Source of the DNA: Apostichopus japonicus | Taxonomy: Eukaryota > Echinodermata > Holothuroidea > Aspidochirotida > Stichopodidae | DNA length: 64,000 bases | Reading direction: 5' to 3' | NCBI RefSeq assembly: GCF_037975245.1 | Contig: NC_092566.1 | Location: 13,943,001-14,007,000 of the forward strand | Shown: one piece after another, positions 12,501 through 24,900 of the stretch | How the letters are laid out: each line of letters starts with the position of its first letter | Numbering within the stretch: the stretch's first letter is position 1 | Made by a program: the position numbers and the translations under genes | Notes under the pieces: generated by a model | What the model was told of the DNA's origin: nothing | Seen by the model: only the letters and a program-made list of their open reading frames with translations | Database searches by the model: none

Positions 12501-14625
12501 TTAAAAGTGTGGGCTGTTACAGTGATGATTCAGTTGCAAGATAGTCAAGCAATTTGAAGGGAAAATGTTAACAAGCAATTCACCAGTTTTTTTTGAGGAA
12601 ATGCATATTCCAGTGTTTACTGCAAGAAATTAACTTTTTAATCTCAAATGCATTTCATAAATATTAATATGTCATTTGTGAGATTATAAAAGAAATTATA
12701 CAACATTTAGTCAAGCTCAAATTTTTTCATTTGAATAAAATAAGTCCTCCCTTTTCTGTCTACAAGCATAGCTTTTGATAACTGTTAACCTATTTGTCAC
12801 ATGTGTATGTTAGGATTACATTACAGTAGAACAACGTTTAGTGAAACCCAAACTTTTACATTTGAATATATTTAATAGATACTCAGATTAAGAATTGGTT
12901 CCTCATTCTCACTACTAGCATATCTATTGATGAGTACTAGCCTTTAGGTCACATGAATATTATTTCTTGAAGTATTTGTATTCTGTTCTCTTAGTATGTT
13001 CACATAGTATGATCACTTAGTATCATATAGAATGATTTCTTATATGGTAACAGTATACACCAGCCACTTTGAGGAATAATTTTGTTTAGCAGTTGTGAAG
13101 GCTCTATACAAAATTCTATGGTGCCTTTGTACAAATGTTGTTATACATTTTTGCACCTGTGTAGTAATTTGCCAGTTTTGCAAAGTATTTTGCAATTCAA
13201 TACTGGATGAATTTTTTCCCTGAACTTATAAATTTTTCCTATGTGTATAAAAGGTGTACTTGCAAAAGTAAATATTGAAAATGCTGTTTTCTTCTTTTTC
13301 TTTAGATCGGTGGATCTAAGGCAGGTACATTTGATCCTTATCCATCACATTCGAATGATCCGTACAAACCCAAGATTGCTAAAGGACCGAAAGCAATGAA
13401 CAGCAGTGGAAAGATCTTCACACCTTCTCCTGGACCAAAGAGTGCACCAACATCGTCTATCGTTAACCAGAATGTATTCAGGTAAGAACAATTTTATTTT
13501 TTCCAAATAATCATCAAAATCAAGCATTATTCCAGCTAAACAGTACTAGCCTGCATTATGCTAGAATGGTCATTGGCAGTTATGGCCATGAAATGTAGAA
13601 CAAACTTATGAAGAGACAAGGACTATTGTAAGAATTTCATTGAACATTTAATGTTCTTGCAAGCATAAGTCAACAAATTGGGGATTGTAGAATAAAATAA
13701 TGAATATATGTCGTCTGTAGTAAACCAGAATGTATTCTGGTAAGCTTTTGGTACTGGAAGATTTTAATTACCAAATTACCATCAAAATGGGGCAGTATTT
13801 TCTATTACAGTGAAATTAGCTATCTGCATTATTCTTTAGAAACAGAATGTTCATATGCAGTAATGGTTAAGTAATGTGGAACTTAAAATTTATTTAGAGA
13901 AAAGGACTATTGCAAGAGTTTCATTTAACTTTTAAGATACCTCTCACAAAGATAAGTCAACAAATTGGGGATTGTAGAATAAACAATGAACATGCCAAGA
14001 ATATATTTCAGGAGTCTATGGTCACCACTGCATGTACTTACTGGGCTTTCACCCATGGTTGTATAATTAGAAGCATTACAGTTAGAGCAACAGAAAATAA
14101 TGTTGCAGCTGTATTAGATCGCTTTATTCTATGTACATTTTCTTAGCTGGTGGGATAGTGGTTTATGTGAATACCATGTTTCAAATGATGGACAGCCTAA
14201 ACTCCCCTCTCTTTCACTGCAATCCAATTCGATATTTAACGAATGCAATTTTCATCACTCAAATTGTTCTTTACAAATTCAGCAATGCTCTCCCCTGTCA
14301 TTGTAGTTAATCACCCATTGTCTAATAGTGTTGTTATGAGAAATCACATACTTTTACTACATGCTTTAACCTTTACAAATGCATTTTTCATCACTCAAAT
14401 TGTTCTTTACAAATTCAGCAATGCTCTCCCCTGTCATTGTAGTTAATCACCCATTGTCTAACAGTGTCGTTATGAGAAATCACATAGTTTTACTACATGC
14501 TTTAACCTTTTATCTATCTAGCATATGACGTATATACTGGCATGATGATATCGTATCATATTTCATCTCCTTACAGATCTATCAATAGCACAAACTTCAG
14601 AACATTCGGAACAACGTTAGCGTGA
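9529..14625 (+). CDS. CFAP96: Cilia- and flagella-associated protein 96 (C4orf47 family), 7 coding exons
   Basis: Coding exons: 9529-9631, 10280-10499, 10790-10927, 11575-11650, 12262-12441, 13306-13481 and 14577-14625. All junctions are GT-AG and phases join cleanly to give 313 aa, close to the ~309 aa of the vertebrate protein. Recognisable blocks in order: ERIGLFQEMGYVTIGDKY (about 12-29), PFNESAHKAKQMLPGGSK, GYFDEKFARVMEGE, GNHYGTIGGPVGAFS, KKGTGYGYPNLLIGKQY, GGAFKLNMHPRSYFD and KAGTFDPYPSHSNDPYKPK. There is no signal peptide or membrane segment; the protein is basic and rich in Gly, Lys and Pro. The family is associated with cilia, flagella and centrosomes; its molecular role is poorly defined, so a microtubule-associated role is inference. 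An acceptor-like ttctacttacag at 9352-9363 suggests a 5' UTR exon before the ATG. The gene is convergent with AP1AR. Exon 6 has a duplicated 3' end in intron 6. Confidence 0.95.
11054..11517. repeat. Two-copy tandem duplication in CFAP96 intron 3 (~231 bp)
   Basis: The segment beginning tgacattattaggg at 11054 recurs, diverged, from 11285 (tgacactattagg). Shared words include catccttcaattccct and gacaataa. The copies lie wholly in intron 3, upstream of the exon 4 acceptor. Confidence 0.85.
11690..11990 (+). mobile_element. Diverged tRNA-derived SINE in CFAP96 intron 4
   Basis: It resembles the SINE at 9015-9310: A-box-like tggctgattgg, then ggttttcccat and a tail gtcctaaaataactg. It is more mutated than the 9-kb copy. 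Confidence 0.55.
13453..13994 (+). repeat. Partial duplication of CFAP96 exon 6 end plus donor
   Basis: The last 28 coding bases of exon 6 with its donor begin at 13453 (tcgtctatcgttaaccag ... ttcag|gtaag). They recur at 13711 (tcgtctgtagtaaaccag ... ttctg|gtaag), together with the following intron sequence up to about 13994. The period is 258 bp. The second copy keeps a good donor and the reading NQNVF. The acceptor-like ttgtag just before it leads into stops in the frames I tried, so it is probably not a usable exon. Confidence 0.88.
14243..14514. repeat. Two-copy tandem duplication in CFAP96 intron 6 (136 bp)
   Basis: The copies at 14243-14378 and 14379-14514 are nearly identical (atcactcaaattgttcttta, agcaatgctctcccctgtca). 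They end about 60 bp before the last exon. The high identity indicates a recent event. Confidence 0.92.
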
Positions 14626-14772
14626 GCAAGTCGTCGGTTGATATTGATTGGTTTTTATAACTAAAACCAAAAGAGGGTGAAGAAAAGTGGAGAAGAGATA
14701 CTACTTGAAGTCACTGAGATATAAATATACTATCAGTATCAGTATGAAATAGGTATTCAACTTCAAAGCAGC

Positions 14773-14778
14773 AATAAA
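14773..14778 (+). terminator. Candidate polyadenylation signal of CFAP96
   Basis: An aataaa lies 148 bp after the stop codon, in the first plausible 3' UTR position. This rests on position and motif only. Confidence 0.55.
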
Positions 14779-14779
14779 A

Positions 14780-17700
14780 TCATGCCTCCTTTTTTGGACT
14801 TGAAATCTTACTTATCATTTTGTTTGTAATAACTTTGAATATGCCAAAAAGTCAGAGGCAAACGAATGTTATTAAGTGTTAGAAATTGGCCTTCAAATCT
14901 TGAGGAAGATTTGATCGGAGTCATATAGCAAAAACCAAGGAAGAGAAGTGAAAATAAATCCCTGGAAATCAAACTTTTTGCTTGGTGACCCCAGTTTTCA
15001 CCTTCATCATCTTGGTGACCCTCAAGTGGCAGATATAGCGGCATGGGAAGGGGTTCAGGGGGGGCGGAGGTATTCACCCTCCTTCCCCCCACCACTCCCA
15101 CCCCCTTTATGAAATTTTATAAGATGAAGGGTGCTTATTGGTAAAATGGTGACTATTTTGCAACCGTCTTTTGAAGTAATTTCTGTTCAAAGTTCTTCCA
15201 CTATCATTTTCCACAAGTATCGGCTGTATTTCTTCCAAATTTTTTTGTCGATCCTCAAAAAGGACCGTGACAGCCCCTTTAGAATGCCTGGGACATTAAA
15301 TTATGAACGGTGTTGTAAGTGAAGGTGTCTTATACTGATCGCAGTTTAAGAAATTGGAACCATGTTCGTTGTGATTCTGTAAATATTAACAGCTACCAAC
15401 ATATGATATTCATTATTTGATAGAATTAAAAGCTCTGGTGCTTGTCAACATTTAGGTCCATACAATATGATGAAAACTTGACAGATAAGGTTACTTGTAG
15501 CAGGTTTACTGTAACTGTACAATGCTTGACAGAGTTATAGAACTACAAGTGGGTCATTTTGAATGAAATCATTGACTAATTTTGATTTATTTTTTTCCAT
15601 TGTCAATTTATCAGGAGAAAAAAAGGTGATGTCTTCCATTACTTCCAACTAATCCTTACTGTCAAGACTCTAGAAAATAGTTAATATATATAGCTCAGGA
15701 AAGAAGGTCACGATTATTATCATAAATTATCGTAATTATTTTAATCTCCATACAAATGGTGCTGATGGTGTGTTAGAAGTCTCACTGTGTAGAATCAATA
15801 TTATACATGTGTCCTATGCACAAAGACTCAAAAATTAGTTTGAAGTTATGATAAGGAATTTGTTTTCTTACTTTGGTAGAAGATCCATTTTCAGCTTGTC
15901 TTCCAAGCACACAGGTAGATGCTGGCAGAATATTTCCACTTTGGAGGACTCTGTTAAGTCTGAGTAATTTCATCACAGAACAACAAACTCAGGACTATTG
16001 CTGGTGGAAGAGTTTATTTGAAAACAACTCTGTATTTGAAAACAGCTGAGTATATGAAACTAGCTGTGTATATATACCCTATAACATACACATCAGTGAA
16101 TTGTGATTAAGCACAATACTCTCTGTCTACAGCAAGGTCAAAATATAATCCAATAGGTCCAGTCATTGTTGGGTTTTGGAAGCATTTCTGAAGGAAACTA
16201 GGGTAGTGATGCACCAGCATAAAGCTTGCAGAGCTATATGCCTGAACAAGTTTGTAAATAGAGTAACAATAACCAGTACAAGTTGACCAGGTCAACTTTA
16301 ATTGCCCTGGCAGAATAGAAAAGGTCATTGTTCTTTTGCATAGTCTTCCTAAATGATATGTCCTTCAACATTTTTATCTGACCATTTCGTCAAGTGACTG
16401 ATGCATTATAAAATCCATTATATTCAAGCAGTACCATATTGTGTTAAGATTGCTGAGTGGGCTGGGGTGGGCTGGAGATGGATATGTGAGGAAATATTAT
16501 GTGAAACTGTTCTTCCACCTGTGCTCATTGTAAAATATTGTTATGCCATACATCACCATATGCATAGGTATGGTTTACTGGTTTAAGATGGCAGTTGCAA
16601 TGAGTCACAAACTTTTATAATTTGCTTAATCAACATAATCTAAACAGCACACATTGTAAACTTTGGTAGAAACCAATAACCATATAAAGAAAGATATAAT
16701 CAATTTTGATATATGAATTGCAAGTGTTATAACAGCTCTCTCTCTACACAAATTGTCTGCTTCATGCAGTGTGCCTTTTTGGGTAATGTATATACTAGAA
16801 ATGAGGCGGCCTATATTCTTGAGATAGGGAATGACAAACTTATTATGCATACATTATTTTTGTACATATGGAAAATGTAAAATTGAATATTAAACTGCTT
16901 GGAAATCATTACTGTGGAATAACACGGTAAACAGTAAAACTGACTCTTCTTTTCTGTTTTCAGTTCTTCTTTGTTATATAAAAAAATACCCATATTGTCC
17001 TTGTGTGTCACAATTCTTGGAAGTGCTTGCTGGGATAGAAATTTCAGCAGAAGAGAAAGTTTTTCTTGAGTGGCAGATAACCAGTCCCATGGTAATCCAT
17101 GATCAAGTTCTACAGCACTATAACTTCTCTACATGTTTTTAGGGATGGTGTAAATTTATCCTTTTCACATTTGTGTATCAAGAATACTGTACACAAATGC
17201 CTATACCTGCATCTGACCACTTTCCATGAGTGTTCCATGACTCAATACAATGCTGCTCAATACTACACTGCACTTTAACTACTATTATCATGAATTAATT
17301 TTGTCCACTACGGCTCCCCATATAACAGCTAACATACACAAATTAATAAACAAAACAATCAACTTCAATGTATGATTCTTTTATTTCAATAGTTACCCAT
17401 TAGTTATCCATTAAGTGATCAGCACAATCAATGTTTAAAGATGGCACAATGGTCAAATATCAATATATAATCATACCAGCTGACATATCCAACAAAATAC
17501 ACACAAATAGTCTATGCATTGTGTTATCGTTTACTATTACTTAGCAGTTAATTTAAAATCCTTAACTAAATCAGCTCCCTTCAGTGGTATTTAACTTTTT
17601 ACAAAAAAAAATACAATTCAGTTAGAAGTAATTAACAGGAAGACTCCACCTTAATATTAATTAATTTAAGAAAAAAAATGTCTAACTGGATGTACTAAAA

Positions 17701-18720
17701 TTCAAGAAGTTGACTTGGCTAGTCACATGTTCTAATTTTGTTGGTACCCTGTGGCATATGATGTAACTTTGAAGTACATAGTTAATAGGTGATAATAAGT
17801 AATACATTACACTTGTTAACATTCAAAGATGACATGACTGTCCTTACTACTGATTTAAGGTCATTACATTAAAAAGGTCAAATTTGACTGAGTTCATCTT
17901 CCAACTCTTCATCAGTGCCATTATTAACGAATTGCACCAAGCATTTGTGTTATCACATGTGGACATCATCCAAATACAAAACTTTAACATAGTTTCTGTG
18001 ACAATACACACCAAACCAGTAGCAGCATAGCATAACACTTAACATGAAAGTGATAGTTACCAACAAATATGTCTTCATTGGTACGGTTTGCCTTGATTTC
18101 AAGTAGGGTCACCAATCAGGAGAACGAAGGATAAGCCCTAAAACAGAGGTAAAGGGTCCTCCACACTGTTATGTGGTATACAAGTGATTTTTAAGGCTAC
18201 CTACAGGAAACAAAATGGTATCAATTCGACGAAAAACCCAATATTACTAGTATGATCAGCATGAGCATGGATGAACAATCCTGATTTGAGCGATTAAATT
18301 GGAGAAGCTAAATGGCCAAATCCCTGTACAGAATAGTTTTCCGCTGTATTTAATTACAACTAAAAAATGGCTTCTGGAAATCCTGCTAGAAGTTTTGTTA
18401 ATTTAGATATTCAAATGAGATTACAAAAAAACAAGTTCCATTTCTTGTAAAATCCAGGCATATGTTAAACCCTTCAAGAATCCTACTTATGTAACTACAA
18501 ATATGTTCTCTATGGCTGTGTGTGATAAACATATCTAGTACTATTTCTTTTTCTAGTTACAGTTTGCATTATCAAGGTAGGTTTAAAAAAACACAGAAAA
18601 GCATTTAATATTAGCAACATACAGTACGTTATTCTTCCCCATAAGAGCTTGGATTTCTACATCATGTTGGTGGTCTAAAGGTCTTATCATATGTCCCATA
18701 TGATATTACCAGGCTACTTC
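14780..18720. other. Intergenic, no gene seen
   Basis: AT-rich DNA between the convergent CFAP96 and AP1AR genes. Near 15040-15105 there is a G-run then C-run stretch like those in hAT elements of this window, but no paired termini were found. Short ORFs have no family resemblance. Confidence 0.4.
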
Positions 18721-18727
18721 GTGTTAA

Positions 18728-19090
18728 AGGCATTGAAGACTCGCCCCAAACCGCGTACGGCCATCTGAAAAAGTTAACTTCTGTTGCTTGCAAGTGACGT
18801 TTTGTTTATGTCGTTACAAAATGCAGACAGTAATGAAACGTGATACCTTAATTGTTATCTTTAGCTGGACCTGAGATGTCCATCGCTGTATCGCTCGTAT
18901 ACTGTGCTGTGGGTATTGACCGCAGCTGTATGTACTGACTGTACACTAGTGTCTAATTACTGACGGTAGCAAGCTGTGTGTGTATTTTCTGGGATCGATG
19001 GTGGTGTTTAACACTTCTGTAACACCTCATTCGAAACTAGGTCAAATTACCGGCATTAGACGTTTCTTTTTGCGCGAGTCTTCACACCCT
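18728..19090 (+). mobile_element. TTAA-flanked MITE, copy 1 (363 bp)
   Basis: It is flanked by TTAA on both sides (18724-18727 and 19091-19094). Inverted termini are aggcattgaagactcgc and agggtgtgaagactcgcgc. TTAA target duplication is typical of piggyBac-like elements, so this is probably a non-autonomous piggyBac-type MITE; the autonomous partner is not in the window. A second copy lies in inverted orientation at 34822-35186. Confidence 0.85.
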
Positions 19091-19094
19091 TTAA

Positions 19095-21699
19095 CAGCAA
19101 TGGCAGACAAAATTGCATGTACACCATAAAATCTGTGAAAGAAATTAGTTGCATTTCACAATGTCAAGCCACTTCCAACCAGGTTCACTTATTGTTAATT
19201 AGTTGAAGATTCTGTTACAGTAATTCCTTAATATGCAAAGACTATAAACTCAGAAAGTGATAGGTTTACGATTCAGTGGATAACAGCAAATAACTCGGAC
19301 CTAATCCTTACAAGCAGAGTGGGTGTGACAAGGTTTCACCTGCCATGAAATTTTGGTAAGTCTACCGTACATTATTAAGTGTTGTTTTTTATTTTGACTT
19401 TCCACACATCTACACCAACATTCATGTAACACCAACATTTATAATTCAATGCACAATGGAAAACTATTTTTTTTTGGCTGGAAATGGGTTCCAACAAGTG
19501 ACTGCAGAGTCACAAGCCCTGTAACCTAGCATGATCTCGTTTGAAAACAAAAATTCTTTGCTCTTTTCCAATAATGTAATGCTATAAACCTTCTATGCAG
19601 ATACAGTTGAAGGAAAGTGAGGAAGTGAGGTCACACTACAAATGCTGCAATCAGTTGTTTAATACAATTTTAAGCAGAGGGGACAATCTCATCCTTTTCA
19701 TTCATACCTAGTTTGTGAAGCGCATTGTACAGTTTCTGGATATTTGTGCTACACAAATTTAATTATTTTAAGTAGTAGTATTATAAATTAAGCATTATGT
19801 AAATTAAGCAATTATCCCAGGTTATTATTCATATTAATAGACTGCAAGGTCTCATAAACTATATCATTAAATATTTTGGATTTGTTGGTCATATCACACT
19901 GTGTTCATCTTGTCACTTATTCCAATGCTTTAGGGTGTGTGTCTGATGGCTGAAAAAATATGAAAAATCTGTACAAAGCATAAACATACATACCTCTGCC
20001 CACTGACATGAAACAAGAAGAATGTATACAATCACCAGTATGTGGTTAAACTTAATGATAACTTAAATCAAAATATTTGACTGAAGACACTACACTTTCA
20101 TGAATATTCAACATTTTGGGTTACCTCAAGAACACAGTTAATTATGACAGTGTAAGTAAAGCAATTAAAATGTAATAATAATAATGGCTACCAAAAATAG
20201 TAAAGAGAACTGCCCAGTATTACTGGAAAATAGAACTTAAAGCCAGAAAATATATTTAGAATCAAAAGAAAAGAAAAGAAGAAAAATGATGTCAAAATGA
20301 AGCGAAATCGCAAAACAAACTCTCAATTGCACTTTTTTTTAATGAATTAGACACTATGAAAGGCTTTGTTTAAAAATATTATGCTAGAACAGCTTTGCTC
20401 TGATCTGCGTGAATCCTTCCCTAAATCTTTACTGTTATCAGTATCAGTATCAGTTTTTAACCGACAGATAAACATATAGGTCAGCACAAATGAAGGACGG
20501 ATGGTCTTTGATGGTACTCGATGGTACTTGACCCCTTTCACTAAATGTTACCCTAACCACATTTGTTCCCTAACCACATTTGTTCCCTAACCACATTTGT
20601 TCATTATTATTTGCCACCCTCAACAGGTTATAATTGTATTGTTCCAACTTAAAGACATACAATTGTAGAAACTGATGAATGACGATACACACTTCTAGTT
20701 TGCAAGGCAGACATTTTGTCAATGCCAAACTTACTTCCTCAAGACGAACCCACCATTAGGTTAGCAATGAACAGACAACACTTCTAACTGTAGTATATCT
20801 CGATGGAATTGTTAATTTCACATTTTTGACAATTTTGAGTAAATTTCAGCAATTTTATCAAGAGAAGCAGCTTTTGTATACAACAATTTGTTTGGTTGGC
20901 ATTTTCTTTGTACAATATTTACACAGATGTCCCTGGAAGGTAGGGGGGGATGCCAATTCTTCATTATTTTAATGGAAGCTATAAAACAGACATAGAATGA
21001 AGTGTTCACCACGCAAGCAAGGTGGTGTGGCAAGGTCTCTTTGAGTATTTAGTTATCTTTATATGGAAAATAAGTTGGCTTTCCAAACCAATTAAAATAG
21101 CTTACGTCTTTAATATGTTTTAAAAATAGTTCAGAAAGTACAGAGCCATTTCAACAAGGGATAATTGAGTCTTAAACCTAAGTCCTAAATATCTTATGAA
21201 GTTATGAACTACAAATTCCTAACTTAATCCAAAATGAAACCTGATATGAAGAACCAGCAGAAGAATAACTTTAGTGTTTGTTGTATTGTATTTTGTGCAC
21301 ACAGTATCCAAAAATTACCCATGGTTGTGTGTCCTCAAAATGATTGTGACCAAAAGGTTTGAAAACCAAGTCATTCTGGGGACATTTGACATTTTGCAAC
21401 GGTTACGCAGTAATATATCGATAAAAATGGCTAATACAGCAATGCATTTCCTCCGTAAGTTGGCCACTACGATCTGCTAAAACTTGCAAAGATACTGTAG
21501 TAAATTGTAGTTGTTAAAGTAGTTATTGAGATGTGTATTATTGTACATCTACTCAATGGTGATGACGATGCAATAGGTGTTATAATATAACCATGTCAAT
21601 GGAGCAAAAAAATAACATCTCTTAATATTCTCTACATTACATCATAATCTGATTATTAAGTTGTAAAATAAAGTAACATTAGAAGCCCGAACTCTTCTT
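19095..21699. other. Intergenic or distal AP1AR 3' region, no gene seen
   Basis: No supported coding exon. A small three-copy 18-bp repeat (ccctaaccacatttgttc) sits near 20549-20600 and a (tcagta)n run near 20436-20455. Confidence 0.4.
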
Positions 21700-21705
21700 T
21701 TTATT
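21700..21705 (-). terminator. Candidate polyadenylation signal of AP1AR
   Basis: The plus strand has tttatt (AATAAA on the minus strand) about 245 bp beyond the AP1AR stop codon. Support is motif and spacing only; other candidates lie further out. Confidence 0.35.
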
Positions 21706-21949
21706 CTGGTAATATTCAAGTTTATGTCGGAGTGCCAGACGTTTCTGTTTACTCACCGAGTCTTATCTACAGTAGTCCTCATTATATGAGTGGCTTCAAG
21801 TTCACCATTTCGACTGACCGACGTGATAAATTTCAAGTACATTACCATACTTTCATTGCTCGTCAGTCTTTCTTTCAATCGTACCTCTCTCAGTAATGAG
21901 GTATTTCGTCTGCTTTCTACAGCTGGATATGCATAAACCAAAATAACGT

Positions 21950-24900
21950 TTACAATTCTGCATCGAGTTCCTCCAAGAATTTATCGATATCTATGTCGAA
22001 AGCTCGAGCCTCTATCGTTGAGGCATTCTTTGGATCGACTTGATCGAAAACGTCTGTGTCATTCTGGACGGCAGAATCAAGGTCTTCCGAATTTTCGGGT
22101 TCAATGTCTAAAATCAGATCGTCCTCCTCGTCTGTAATTGAAAATGAGTTTGTATCTGGTCTTTTCGCGAGGGGTGTGGCATCCTCATCCTTCAAGATGC
22201 CATTCGGACTGGAAGCGGATGGCGCATCGCCACTTCCATCCTTAGCTACTGTCGTTACTAACTCTTTCTCCGCGCTAACAAACTCCGCTTCCCACTCTGA
22301 GTCTGTTTTCTGAGATGAAAATAAATCTGAAGGAGTACTGTCTTGGAATGGATCTTGCTTTCTTGAGGAATGAGTTTGGCTTGGAATGTTCCCTGGGGAC
22401 CCCCTCAGTCCTGAAATCAAATCAAGAGAAACAGGAATCAGTAACATGAAGTTGCTAAACTTATTGACTTCAACATCTCACTATATATCACGAGCCACTT
22501 TATTGAATGTAAATTCAGTGGTTTCACTTAAAAAGCAGATTTAAACAAGACAAACAGTTTGCTGAGTAACACACCTACAGTACATGTACAATAAATCCCT
22601 GGAAAAAGTCTCATTTAGAGACAACTGATTAAAAATGGGTTAGGAACCTTCGTTTATATTCAAGATACTGGGACTTATTACATAAATATTTCATCTAACT
22701 GTTCACTTTCCCACCAGTTTGCCTCACGTGCCTAGTGCAAAATTCTGCATGAAAAATGAAAATATTTTGTATTTGCCAGAGAAGGTGCACTTAGCTGGCA
22801 ATTAACTTACCAATCAATAATTACAACCTTTAGCTGCCACAATTCTGGTAAATGCAAACTCGCAGGGAATAGTTTATCCAGTATCTCATTGCAAAATGCT
22901 ATGCAACGATGGTCAAATTGTTATACGAGTGCAAAGATGTATTGCACTATTTTACACAAGAACCATTGTATTTTTACCAGATAATAAAATTTTACACGAG
23001 ATTCGATACTGCTACACAAAATTGCAGTAGTATAATATTACCTGACTAGGCATACTTTAAACTGCAATGAGAATGTAGTAGGCAAATACTAAATAGTATA
23101 TTGGCTAAGTATCTTGCTTTGAAGATTAACAGTTTTACTTCTGTGTTAACTACATATACAGGATGTACAATTTGTCCTAGCATTTTTACCTATCAGAGGA
23201 TGTAGCCAAAAATGCATACAGCATTAATGCATACAGCATAAATGCATATGCATAAATGCATACAGCATTATGCTGTATACATACAGCATACAGCCATAAT
23301 GCATACAGCGTAAACTACAGCTGCTAAAAAAAGTTCGTTCTATATGCAATTAGTTTTGACAATCCTTGTTTCAGTTTTACTCTCTATTCCAATATATCTA
23401 CAATTCTGCAAGTCACTGATACTGTATGTCCAACACTACAGGCCACAACCAATAGAACGATGACTTTAGTCTGAATTTTAGTCTTGATATGCCATAGTCA
23501 AACAAAACCAAAAGAAGAGAGAGAAATTTGAGTGCTGGTAAGGTTTCTATAGCTATTCAAGTTTTCAAGACATTCACCTTTATCATATAATAAATCTCTG
23601 GACTGCTCCTTTAAGACTAAATTGATGATGATGATGTCTGCTCCTCTGTACAGGCCTACTGTAAACGTTACTATATTGTTTTATCAATATGGATAACTCT
23701 ATCAAACCATGTTTTTTTTTTTAATTTCATATCAACAACAGAGTACCATTAAATGGCATTTTTTATTTTATTTTTTTTATATATTTTTATATAGTGCTTC
23801 ACACCAGCGATACAGAAGGTCTCAAAGCGCTTTACAGACGTTATATTATCCCTGGTCAATGATAACCTGTCCCAGAGACAATCCCTCCAGTCGGCAGAAG
23901 CTTTATACTGCACCCAATGACAAGTTACCTCACAGGTACCCATTTAACCCCTGGGTGGAGATAGGCAAGTGAGATAAAGCATCTTGCCCATGGACACAAC
24001 GTAATGAACTAGGCATGAATCGACACCAGCAATCCTTGGATCACGAGTCCGACGCCTTAGCCAATTGGCCACCACTCTCTCATTTGACACCATCCGTCCT
24101 CAACAGATTTGTAACACATTGTAAACATGTTACAATAAGGGCCCTAAAAGTCTTATCTCTTCTCATTGAGTTTTGTGTTGCCTCTGAGGAACTGACCAAA
24201 TGGTCTAAGTATTAGACTTAGTGGTCTTGTCACTTTAATTTGATGAGCCTCAGATGGATAAAGGGTCATTTCTCAAAACAAAAAAGTATTTAATATAGAA
24301 ATGCAACATGGAATGAGGGCAGTGGCTTTTGACTTTCTACAACACATCCAATTAATTGCACCTAAAGTCATTCTTTAATCCTACAAATTCTTACTCTCTC
24401 TTGTTCCACCTCATCCGTTCCATCATACTTAACTGATGAGTTCATCTTTTATACTTGTAACAACTTTGAACTCAATGGGTTACACAACACTCCACATAAC
24501 ATGTACACTCACATAAAAAATAACTGCAGTCCCTGCTGCAAGGGTGCAGTAACCAAAAGAACACAAATTATGAACTGAAACCTGATGCTTCTACAGTGCA
24601 CAATTAAACATTTGGAATTAGTGGATTTTGGTGGTGAGATGACAGAAATTAAAGCTGGGAGCACATGGACTAGAGGGGGGTGAGTGTGGGAACCTACCTG
24701 CATCTTCGTCCCAACTGAATTCACTGGTTGTCACAGGGATGGGTTCAGGTGAAAGGATTTGAGTAGGGTGCTGGTTAGTCTGGCTCAAACTGGCGACTGA
24801 TTTAAACAAAAGAAAGCAAACAAAACAAAGGTACAACAATAATAAAACCATGCAGTTAACAACAGCACACTGCAAAGCTGATGTCAAGCAGAACTCCGGA

